This document shows, in pieces, positions 1 to 7,109 of a DNA stretch of 64,000 bases. Both the position numbers and the translations under genes were made by a program. The first letter of the stretch is position 1. Each line of letters opens with the position of its first letter. The stretch covers positions 579,004 to 643,003 of the forward strand of contig NZ_JACHGV010000002.1 of the NCBI RefSeq assembly GCF_014202475.1, given 5' to 3'. The notes under the pieces are model-generated. The model did no database searches, had not been told where the DNA came from, and saw only the letters and a list, made by a program, of their open reading frames with translations. The stretch is from Streptomyces paradoxus. GTDB taxonomy: Bacteria; Actinomycetota; Actinomycetes; Streptomycetales; Streptomycetaceae.

Positions 1-112
1 GCTGCGCATCAGGCCCGGGGGTGGTTTCGGGCCGTGGGGGGCTTCGGGCTTCGTCGTGGTTGGTCGCGCGTTCCCCGCGCCCCAGGGGTGCGCTACCCCC
101 CCCCGGGCGGCA

Positions 113-144
113 AGAAGGCCCTGGGGCGTACCCCAGGGCCTTCT
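113..144 (-). terminator. Rho-independent-type terminator after tig
   Basis: Perfect 14-bp stem (113-126 with 131-144) closed by a CGTA loop, lying just beyond the tig stop on the minus strand. There is no long T tract, which is common for Streptomyces terminators. Bases 1-112 hold no gene that I can support, only a run of nine C residues near 96-104. Confidence 0.8.
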
Positions 145-167
145 CACTGACTCACCGCGACCGGGGC

Positions 168-1547
168 TCAGCCCTCGGTCTTCTCCTCGGCGGAGGCCTC
201 CGTGGCCTCGGCCTCGGAGGACTCGGTCTCGTCCTCTTCGTCGTCGAGGTCGATGACCTCGCCGTTGGTGTCCTTGACCGTGGCCTTCTCGACCACGACG
301 GCCAGGGCCTTGCCGCGGGCGACCTCGCCGACCAGGAGCGGAACCTGGCCGCCCTCGACGACCGCCTGGGCGAACTGGTCCGGGGACATGCCGGAGGAGG
401 CCGCGCGGCGCATGAGGTGCTCGGTGAGCTCCTCCTGGTTGACGTTCAGCTTCTCCTGCTTGACCAGCTCGTCGAGCACGAACTGGGTCTTGATGCCCTT
501 GACCGCGGCTTCCTTGGTCTCGGCGTCGAACTCCTCCTCGCTCTTGCCCTGGATCTCCAGGTACTTCGCGAGGTCGAGGCCCATCTGGCCGAGCTGGTGG
601 TGCTCGAGGTTGTGCTTGCGGGTGTTGATCTCGTCCTCGAGCAGCTTCTCGGGGACCGGGACCTCGACCAGGTCGAGCAGCTTCTCCAGGACGCGCTCCT
701 GGGCCTGCGTGGCCTGGTCGTACTGCTTCATGTTCTCGAGGCGCTTGCGGCTGTCCGCGCGCAGCTCCTCGATGGTGTCGAACTCGGAGGCGAGCTGCGC
801 GAACTCGTCGTCCAGCTCGGGCAGTTCACGCTTGGCGACCTGGGTGACCTTGACGGTGACCTCGGCCTCCTTGCCGGCGGCGGAGCCGCCCTTGAGCTCG
901 GAGGTGAAGGTGGCCTCGCCACCGGCCTCCAGGCCCTTCACGGCGTCGTCGATGCCTTCCAGCAGCTCACCGGAGCCGATGGTGTAGGAGACGCCGTCGG
1001 CGACGCCGTCCTCGAGGACCTCGCCGTCGACCTTGGCCTGCAGGTCGATCGTCACGACGTCGCCGTCCTCGGCGGCACGCTCGACCGGGGCGGTGGAGGC
1101 GAAGCGCTCGCGCAGCTCCTCTACGGCCTTGTCGACGTCCTCGTCGGTGACCTCGACCGCGTCGACCTCGACCTCGATGCCGGAGAAGTCCGGGATCTCG
1201 ATGGACGGGCGGATGTCGACCTCGGCGGTGAAGTTCAGCGTCTCGCCGTCCTTCAGCTCCGTGATGTCGACCTCGGGCTGGCCCAGCACGCTGAGCTCGG
1301 CCTCGTTGACGGCGTCGGTGTAGAACTTCGGAAGCGCGTCGTTGACCGCCTCCTCCAGAACCGCACCGCGGCCGAACCGCTGGTCGATGACCCGGGCCGG
1401 GACCTTGCCCTTGCGGAAGCCCTTCACCGTGACCTGCTGGTTGATCTTCTTGTACGCCGCGTCGAGGCTGTCCTTGAGCTCCTCGAAGGGCACCTCGACA
1501 GTGAGCCGAACCCGAGTCGGGTTCAGGGTCTCCACGGCGCTCTTCAC
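168..1547 (-). CDS. tig: Trigger factor, ribosome-associated chaperone and prolyl isomerase
   Basis: This 459-residue protein is the trigger factor, which binds the ribosome exit tunnel and shields nascent chains. The N-terminal ribosome-docking signature GFRKGKVP is at residues 43-50. An FKBP-type prolyl-isomerase domain follows (about 155-245), then the helical chaperone domain. The last 30 residues are a highly acidic tail rich in Glu and Asp, usual in actinomycete trigger factors. The ATG start is preceded by an AAGGAGA-type ribosome site. The gene is monocistronic here, with a strong hairpin after it. Its usual actinomycete neighbours, clpP genes, would lie outside the window. Length and motifs fit the family fully. 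Confidence 0.97.
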   Translation of the reverse strand: MKSAVETLNPTRVRLTVEVPFEELKDSLDAAYKKINQQVTVKGFRKGKVPARVIDQRFGRGAVLEEAVNDALPKFYTDAVNEAELSVLGQPEVDITELKDGETLNFTAEVDIRPSIEIPDFSGIEVEVDAVEVTDEDVDKAVEELRERFASTAPVERAAEDGDVVTIDLQAKVDGEVLEDGVADGVSYTIGSGELLEGIDDAVKGLEAGGEATFTSELKGGSAAGKEAEVTVKVTQVAKRELPELDDEFAQLASEFDTIEELRADSRKRLENMKQYDQATQAQERVLEKLLDLVEVPVPEKLLEDEINTRKHNLEHHQLGQMGLDLAKYLEIQGKSEEEFDAETKEAAVKGIKTQFVLDELVKQEKLNVNQEELTEHLMRRAASSGMSPDQFAQAVVEGGQVPLLVGEVARGKALAVVVEKATVKDTNGEVIDLDDEEDETESSEAEATEASAEEKTEG

Positions 1548-1692
1548 GGTTCGGTCTCCTTGTGGCTGACTTCTTGGTTTCTGCCGGGGCCAGAACGGCC
1601 CGGCGGATTTCGCCGCCCGGAGACTTCAGACGCTGAGACACACGGGCGTGCAGCTTGCATAGTAACGGCAGCGACTACACCGCCCAAAAGGC

Positions 1693-1732
1693 GATCACGC
1701 GAGTGATCCGATGGGCGATCACGCGAGTGATC
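1693..1732 (-). terminator. Tandem identical hairpins, probable terminator of tRNA-Pro
   Basis: The 16-base palindromic unit GATCACGCGAGTGATC occurs twice (1693-1708 and 1717-1732). Each copy folds as a 6-bp stem with a 4-base loop. On the minus strand the distal copy is followed by GCCTTTT, so the pair sits where transcription of tRNA-Pro should end. The exact duplication is unusual; a role as a protein-binding site is an alternative. Confidence 0.55.
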
Positions 1733-1739
1733 GGGTGGC

Positions 1740-1816
1740 TGGTCGGGGTGGCGGGATTTGAACCCACGGCCTTCCGCTCCCAAAGCGGACGCGCTACCAA
1801 GCTGCGCCACACCCCG
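1740..1816 (-). tRNA. tRNA-Pro (anticodon TGG), CCA encoded
   Basis: The minus strand folds into a full cloverleaf. Acceptor arms are CGGGGTG and CACCCCG, the anticodon stem is TCCGC/GCGGA around TTTGGGA giving anticodon TGG, and the T-loop is GGTTCAAATC. Discriminator A is followed by an encoded CCA at 1742-1740. It reads CCA/CCG-type proline codons. Confidence 0.95.
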
Positions 1817-1980
1817 TCTGGTGCGACACGTAGGGTACATGCCGTCGGGCGGTGCGGCGGCCGGATTTCCACAGGGCCCGGGCCGCGTCGGCTCCGGCGG
1901 GAATGCGGTGTGCGACGACAGGGGCCGACCCGCTACGATGCCTTCAGTGCCGCGGTCACCCGACCTGCGGCGCGTGCTGT

Positions 1981-2054
1981 GCGGGCGTAGCTCAATGGTA
2001 GAGCCCTAGTCTTCCAAACTAGCTACGCGGGTTCGATTCCCGTCGCCCGCTCCA
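1981..2054 (+). tRNA. tRNA-Gly (anticodon TCC), CCA encoded
   Basis: Cloverleaf with acceptor GCGGGCG paired to CGCCCGC and anticodon stem CTAGT/ACTAG around CTTCCAA, giving anticodon TCC. The T-loop is GGTTCGATTCC. The discriminator T is followed by encoded CCA (2052-2054). Being 71 nt without CCA, it has the normal short variable loop. It reads the rare GGA codon. Confidence 0.95.
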
Positions 2055-2059
2055 TATGG

Positions 2060-2103
2060 CTCAGGGCCAGGCCGGAGGATTCATTCCTCTGCCTGGCCCT
2101 GAG
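2060..2103. terminator. Bidirectional terminator between tRNA-Gly and the kinase gene
   Basis: A 13-bp perfect stem (2060-2072 with 2091-2103) encloses a second small stem (2075-2079 with 2085-2089). On the plus strand TGTTTCC follows. It can stop tRNA-Gly transcription from the left and kinase transcription from the right. Confidence 0.8.
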
Positions 2104-2123
2104 TGTTTCCCGAGGTGGGCCCG

Positions 2124-4520
2124 TCACTGTCCGAGGGTCCGGACGTCCAGGGTGTAGACGGAGCGATCGCCGTACGGGACGTACAGGGCGTCCCCGGCCA
2201 GGGTGAGGGGGGCGCCGGAGGCGTTGTCGGCCTCGCCGCTGTCGTCCCGGCCGTCGCGGGTGCCTTCGATCTTGCCGGTGGTGACGTTCAGGGCGGCCAC
2301 CCGGCCACTGGGGGACGCGAAGTAGACGTGCGTGGCGGAGGCGGCCGGCGGGCCCTGCTGTTCCACGGTGGAATTGCTGTCCCAGCGGGTCCGGCCCGTG
2401 CGGGGCGAGACCGCGCTGACGCCGCCGCTGCCCCGGGTGAAGTAGACGGTTCCGCGCAGGAGGTACGCGCCGGAGGCCTCGGACTGCCTGCCGGCGACCC
2501 GCACGGCGGTGAGCTCGCGCGAGGAGGTGTCGAGCAGGGTCAGGCCCTTGCCGGGCGAGTCCGCGTCCGCCAGCACCAGGCTGCCGCCGTCCCGGCCGAG
2601 CAGGTCCTGGGCGCCCTTCGTCTCGACCGTCCAGCGGGGCTTGCCGTCGGCCGTGCCGATCTCGGACACGGTGGTCCTGGCGGTGTCCTGCTGCCACCTG
2701 CCGGTGGTGCAGATCTGGTAGGCCCGGCCGGTCACGGCGCGCAGCAGGCAGTTCTCCGCACCCTGGGGCTCGGGGCGCTTCCAGCGGACCTCGCCCGTGC
2801 CGGCGTCGAGCAGGGCGTACTGCTCTCCCTGAGCGCCGTAGGACGTGATGACGCCTTCGGGGACGGCGACCGCGCCGCCCTGTTCGCCGTCGGGGGCGGT
2901 AGCCGTCTGGCCGTCGGCCGTCTCGGTCCGCCACAGCACCTTGCCGGTGCCGGCGGCCAGGGCGGAGACCGTATAGGTGAACAGCGGCCCGGCTCCGTCC
3001 GCCATCTGCCTCTCGTCCACCTGGTAGGCGAAGACGCGGGCGTCGCCCGTGCCGATGATCGAGCCCTCGTCGCTGGACAGGCTCTCCGGCCCGGTGGGGT
3101 CCACCAGGCGGGTCCAGGTGTTGCGGCCGCCGGCCAGGTCGAAGCGGGTCGCCATGACCTGGGCGCCGGCGCAGACCAGGGACGTGTCCACCACCGCGCA
3201 GTTCCGGAAGGAGTCGCGGCCCATGCCGCGATCGATGCCCTTGGGGACCTTCGCCCTGGTGGCCCAGGGTTTCCAGCCCTCGGGGAGGTCGGCCGCCCTG
3301 GGCTTGGAGGAGGGCGGGCGGTCGTTGTCGCGGATCAGGGTGACGGTGGTCGTGACGATCGCGGCGAATGCGACGGCCACGGCGGCCGCGACCAGCAGCA
3401 GCCCGTGTCTGCGGCGGGTGCGGGTGCGCCCCGCCCCGGGCGCGGGTGCGCCGGCCGGGTCGCGGGGCGCGGCGTCGCCGAACCGCCGTTCCGTCGGGGT
3501 TCTGCCGGGCCCGGGGCGCCGCGCCTCGTGGCGCTCGGCGTCGTCCGGTCCGCCGTCCGCCTCGTCGGGCAGCGGGTGGGACGTTTCGTCCCGCTCGGCG
3601 CGGGCCGCGTCGGGCCATGCCGTGCCGGCCGGCTCGGTCGGCCGGGCGCCCGGCCACGGACGTACGGGGCGCGGTGCGGCGATGCCGGGCACCAGGACCG
3701 GGCCGGGGGCGCCGCCCTCGCGGAGCAGCGTGAACAGTTCGTCCGCTGCGGGGCGGTCCTTCGGCTTCTTCTCCAGGCAGAGGCGGATGAAGGGGAGCAG
3801 TTCGCCGGGTACGCCGGTGAGTTCCGGTTCGCCTTCGACGACCCGCAGGGCCGTCTCGTACGGGCTCGGGCTGTCGAACGGTCCGCGGCGGGTGGCGGCG
3901 TAGGCGAGGACCGAGCCGAGGGAGAACATGTCGGCGGCCGGGCCGACGTCCTGCGGGGAGGCCAACTGCTCCGGGGACATGAAGGGCGGGGTGCCCATGA
4001 CGCGGCCGGTCTGGGTGAGGACGTCGGAGGCGGCGAACTCGGCGGCGCGGGAGATGCCGAAGTCGATGACGCGCGGGCCGTCCTCGGCGAGCATCACGTT
4101 GGCCGGCTTCAGGTCGCGGTGGACGACTCCGGCGCGGTGGATGTCACGCAGGGCCTCGGCGAGGCCGGCGGCCAGGCCGCGCAGGCGGGGCAGCGGGAGC
4201 GGGCCGTGCTCGCGGACGTGGGTGCCGAGGTCCGCGCCCGGGATGTAGAGCGTGGCCATCCAGGGGTGCGGGGCGTCGGCGTCTGCGTCCACGACGGGGG
4301 CGGTGAAGGCGCCGCTGACCCGGCGGGCGGCGGCCACCTCGCGGCGGAAGCGGGTGCGGAACTCGTTGTCGTCGGCGTACTGGCTGTGCACGACCTTGAT
4401 GGCGAGGCGCCGGCCGGAGGCCGAGCGGGCCAGGTAGACCACACCCATGCCGCCGGAACCGAGGCGGTCCTCGATGCGGTAGCCGCCCACCTCCGCCGGG
4501 TCGGAATCGCGCAGCGCCAT
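2124..4520 (-). CDS. Transmembrane Ser/Thr protein kinase with PQQ-type beta-propeller sensor
   Basis: A 798-residue eukaryotic-type (PknB-like) receptor kinase. The glycine loop LGSGGMGVV is at 20-28, the ATP-anchoring Lys is K42, the catalytic loop HRDLKPANV starts at H134, DFG is 153-155 and the APE-like motif SPEQ is near 182. A charged, Pro-rich linker (about 270-370) leads to one membrane helix (373-396). The roughly 400-residue outer part contains repeated motifs such as VRWKRPEPQ, PRWTVETKG and TRWDSNST spaced like PQQ/WD propeller blades. By family logic the propeller senses an extracellular ligand and the kinase signals inside; the ligand is unknown. It starts at an ATG and appears monocistronic. 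Confidence 0.93.
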   Translation of the reverse strand: MALRDSDPAEVGGYRIEDRLGSGGMGVVYLARSASGRRLAIKVVHSQYADDNEFRTRFRREVAAARRVSGAFTAPVVDADADAPHPWMATLYIPGADLGTHVREHGPLPLPRLRGLAAGLAEALRDIHRAGVVHRDLKPANVMLAEDGPRVIDFGISRAAEFAASDVLTQTGRVMGTPPFMSPEQLASPQDVGPAADMFSLGSVLAYAATRRGPFDSPSPYETALRVVEGEPELTGVPGELLPFIRLCLEKKPKDRPAADELFTLLREGGAPGPVLVPGIAAPRPVRPWPGARPTEPAGTAWPDAARAERDETSHPLPDEADGGPDDAERHEARRPGPGRTPTERRFGDAAPRDPAGAPAPGAGRTRTRRRHGLLLVAAAVAVAFAAIVTTTVTLIRDNDRPPSSKPRAADLPEGWKPWATRAKVPKGIDRGMGRDSFRNCAVVDTSLVCAGAQVMATRFDLAGGRNTWTRLVDPTGPESLSSDEGSIIGTGDARVFAYQVDERQMADGAGPLFTYTVSALAAGTGKVLWRTETADGQTATAPDGEQGGAVAVPEGVITSYGAQGEQYALLDAGTGEVRWKRPEPQGAENCLLRAVTGRAYQICTTGRWQQDTARTTVSEIGTADGKPRWTVETKGAQDLLGRDGGSLVLADADSPGKGLTLLDTSSRELTAVRVAGRQSEASGAYLLRGTVYFTRGSGGVSAVSPRTGRTRWDSNSTVEQQGPPAASATHVYFASPSGRVAALNVTTGKIEGTRDGRDDSGEADNASGAPLTLAGDALYVPYGDRSVYTLDVRTLGQ

Positions 4521-4633
4521 CCCCGTACGTTCCCCCCGTCACGCACCGTCCTGTGGTCGGGGCGAGCGTAACCGCCCCTGCGCCGGGCCCTGAGCGCGGG
4601 GCGCGGGGCGCGGGAGGAGATGCCGGCGTCCGG

Positions 4634-4828
4634 TCAGAAACTGATGGAGTTGATGGTCTCCGCTATCGAGTTGAGGAACCGGTTGATGGACGGGGCCATG
4701 CCGGTCGAGGCGAGGAAGAAGCCGAAGAGGATCGCCACGATCGCCGGCCCCGCCTTGATGGATCCCCCTCTCAGCAACACCACAAGGATGATCGCCAACA
4801 GCAGCACCACAGACAGTGAAATGGCCAC
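4634..4828 (-). CDS. Small conserved membrane protein of unknown function
   Basis: A 64-residue protein starting MAISLSVVLLLAIILVVLLRGG. It has one hydrophobic helix at about 3-20 and a second at 26-45, then a short polar tail ending NSISF. I recall near-identical small proteins in many Streptomyces genomes but no established function. Codon use is typical of the genome (third positions almost all G/C) and a purine-rich site precedes the ATG, so it is a real gene. It is transcribed divergently from the following long gap and may be monocistronic. Confidence 0.75.
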   Translation of the reverse strand: MAISLSVVLLLAIILVVLLRGGSIKAGPAIVAILFGFFLASTGMAPSINRFLNSIAETINSISF

Positions 4829-5441
4829 AACTGATCACACCCTCGGTCGGTCCGCTCTCCCGGCCCGGGGACGCGACCCCGCGCACCCCCGCCAGAACCA
4901 TCGTGCCACCAACACGGCCGGGCTATGCGGCCGGTGACGCATCGACCACACACGTGTCGCACCCGGCCGCGCGGCACGTTTGTGTTCAGGGTCTCAACAC
5001 CGAGGAGTCGCACGGCAATTCGACGAGCCATCCGCACAGGGAATTCGACCGCATCGTTTCCATCTCCACACAACGCGTTCGCAGCTAATTCGAATTGCTG
5101 CCACATGCCCATCAACCACCCCGTGAGGCAGGGTCCGAAGAGGGCTGAAGCGGACATTCCGCTGGAGTCGCCTGCTGGTCTTATGCACCGCTTAGTCCGG
5201 AAGTATCACGACAAGCAGGGCCCAGGTGGTGCACACAATCCGCCAACGGATGATGTGTCGGCCATCACGCCGACAGTGACGTCAACTACCCGTAATCCGG
5301 GGGTACCCGCAGCGAATAGCCAGGAATCACGTCCGGCGTTTTACGAATAGCTGCAGGGAACGCTAGGGTGCCTCAGATGTTCCACGCTGCCTCGTCCCCC
5401 GAACGCGCAGCGAGGTCCCGGATCGTCTCCCCGAGCTCCTG
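4829..5441. other. 613-base gap with no supported gene
   Basis: This gap lies upstream of both the small membrane protein (minus) and the acyltransferase gene (plus). Its middle (about 4980-5350) is clearly less GC-rich than the flanks. One plus-strand frame stays open from 4925 to 5350, but its third-position GC is far below that of the neighbours and it includes a TTA codon, so I do not call it. A TAGGGT hexamer at 5364-5369 is a plausible -10 box for the acyltransferase gene. I see no tRNA, riboswitch or repeat. Confidence 0.5.
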
Positions 5442-5453
5442 GTGGGAGGGTCT

Positions 5454-6638
5454 GTGACGAACTCGCTGCGACCGAACGGCGACCGCAGGGCGCCACTTCC
5501 CCCGGCACAGTCGCCGGCCGACGGAGTGCCGAGCCCGCGCTCGCCGCTGAGCACGCAGAAGAAGCAGAACGGCAAGCAGCGCGACGCGTTCTTCGACAAC
5601 GCGAAGTACCTCGCGATCGTGCTGGTGGCCATGGGCCACGCCTGGGAGCCGCTCAAGAGCGACAGCCGGATACTGGAGGCGGCGTACCAGGTCGTCTACG
5701 CGTTCCACATGCCTGCGTTCATCCTCATCTCCGGGTACTTCTCGCGCAGTTTCGACATGCGGCCCGACCGGCTGAAGCGCCTGATCACCGGCGTGGCCGT
5801 GCCGTACATCATCTTCGAGACGGCCTATCCGCTCTTCAAGCGGGTCATCGACAACGACCCGCACCAGGAGATCAGCCTCCTCGACCCCTGGTACCTGACC
5901 TGGTTCCTGGTCGCGCTGTTCATCTGGCGTCTGACCACCCCCATCTGGAACCTGGTGCGCTGGCCGCTGCCGCTCGCGCTGGGGCTCGCCATGCTGGCGA
6001 CCGTCACGCCGGAGATCGGTGACGACCTGGATCTGCAGCGCGTCCTGCAGTTCCTCCCGTTCTTCGTGCTGGGCCTCGTCATGAAGCCCGAGCACTTCCA
6101 CATGGTGCGCCGCCGTTCCGTGCGGATCGCCTCGGTGCCGGTGTTCGCCGTCGCGCTGGCCTTCAGCTGGTGGGCGGTGCCGCGCATGAACACCGCGTGG
6201 TTCTACCACCGTGACGCCGCACAGGAGCTGGGTGCGCCCTGGTGGACCGGCCCGGTCATGGTGCTCGCGATGTTCGGCTGCTCCCTGGTGCTGACCGCCT
6301 GCTTCTTCGCCTGGGTGCCGCGCCGCCACATGTGGTTCACGGCCCTCGGCGCCGGCACGCTCTACGGCTACCTGCTGCACGGCTTCCTGGTGAAGGCCGG
6401 CGACTACCAGGGCTGGTTCGAGGCGTCCTGGCTGCACCGGCCGGCCGGTGAGATCCTCGTCACCGTCCTCGCGGCCGCCGTCGTGACCGCGCTGTGCACC
6501 AAGCCGGTGCAGCGCGGGTTCCGGTTCGCGATGGAGCCGAAGATGGAGTGGGCCTTCAAGAAGGACGCCGCCCAACTCGCCCGCGAACGCCAGAGCGGCG
6601 AACGGCGCGAGCGTGAGCGCGAGAAGGTCAACGCCTGA
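5454..6638 (+). CDS. Membrane acyltransferase, acyltransferase-3 family
   Basis: An integral membrane protein of 394 residues with about ten hydrophobic helices. Near the N-terminus it carries FFDNAKYLAIVLVAMGHAW followed by YAFHMPAFILISGYF. This is the family pattern in which the conserved His of the first membrane segment transfers an acyl group to a sugar or other acceptor at the membrane (PF01757-like, fucose 4-O-acetylase branch). The substrate is not visible. The C-terminal tail is highly charged (Arg/Glu repeats). The GTG at 5454 is favoured because GGGAGGG lies just before it; an in-frame GTG at 5442 is the alternative. It is monocistronic and convergent with the HD gene. Confidence 0.85.
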   Translation: MTNSLRPNGDRRAPLPPAQSPADGVPSPRSPLSTQKKQNGKQRDAFFDNAKYLAIVLVAMGHAWEPLKSDSRILEAAYQVVYAFHMPAFILISGYFSRSFDMRPDRLKRLITGVAVPYIIFETAYPLFKRVIDNDPHQEISLLDPWYLTWFLVALFIWRLTTPIWNLVRWPLPLALGLAMLATVTPEIGDDLDLQRVLQFLPFFVLGLVMKPEHFHMVRRRSVRIASVPVFAVALAFSWWAVPRMNTAWFYHRDAAQELGAPWWTGPVMVLAMFGCSLVLTACFFAWVPRRHMWFTALGAGTLYGYLLHGFLVKAGDYQGWFEASWLHRPAGEILVTVLAAAVVTALCTKPVQRGFRFAMEPKMEWAFKKDAAQLARERQSGERREREREKVNA

Positions 6639-6653
6639 CCCGCACAGCGGAGT

Positions 6654-7109
6654 TCATCCCACGAGACCGAGAAGTGCGCGCATCCGTGCGTACTTCTCGG
6701 TCAGTCGTTCACGGGTCGCCTCGTCGAGGACCGCGAGGCGGGCCGGGTCCGCGTTGTGCGCCAGGTCCGACTCCTTCACCAGCAGCGCCCCGGGCGTGGC
6801 GAGGATCCGCGCGGCGTACGCCTCCGGCGGCTCCCCCGCCCGTTTGGTGACCGCGAGGACGATGTCCTTCGTACGGCTGCTCAGCGCGGCCTCCCGCAGC
6901 CACCGTGCGGAGAGGACGTCGTCCTCGACGGCGTCGTGCAGCCAGGCCGCCGCGATCTGTTCCTCGTCGCCGCCCCGCGCCCGTACGCCCTCCGCCACCG
7001 CCCGGAGGTGTTCGGTGTAGGGCCGTCCCGCCTTGTCTCTCTGGCCGGTGTGCGCGGCGCGGGCGGTGGCCTCGACCTGGGCCAGGGTCATGCGCGATGT
7101 CTCGGTCAC
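6654..7109 (-). CDS. Small HD-domain phosphohydrolase, RelA/SpoT-hydrolase-like (MESH1 type)
   Basis: A 151-residue single-domain protein. Its motifs match the ppGpp-hydrolase half of RelA/SpoT enzymes: an AHTGQRDKAGRPYTEHL lead-in, the metal-binding HDAVEDD, and the later KESDLAHNADP in place of KLADRLHN. No synthetase or regulatory domain is present, so it resembles MESH1-like small alarmone hydrolases; a related nucleotide phosphohydrolase is equally possible. The GTG start overlaps the stop of the upstream permease gene by GTGA (7106-7109), which implies translational coupling; MTLAQ at 7091 is a less likely start. It is the last gene of the ABC-permease-HD operon. Confidence 0.8.
   Translation of the reverse strand: MTETSRMTLAQVEATARAAHTGQRDKAGRPYTEHLRAVAEGVRARGGDEEQIAAAWLHDAVEDDVLSARWLREAALSSRTKDIVLAVTKRAGEPPEAYAARILATPGALLVKESDLAHNADPARLAVLDEATRERLTEKYARMRALLGLVG

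Noticed and set aside
96..104. Run of nine C residues
   Set aside because: Homopolymer near the window edge with no coding or structural context; possibly sequencing-sensitive, with no functional signal.
21..1706. Long frame antisense to tig
   Set aside because: Leu/Gly/Asp-rich shadow of the trigger-factor gene.
4925..5350. Plus-strand open frame of 141 codons in the long gap
   Set aside because: Third-position GC is far below that of neighbouring genes, it contains a TTA codon, it lacks a ribosome site, and the product shows no recognisable domain.
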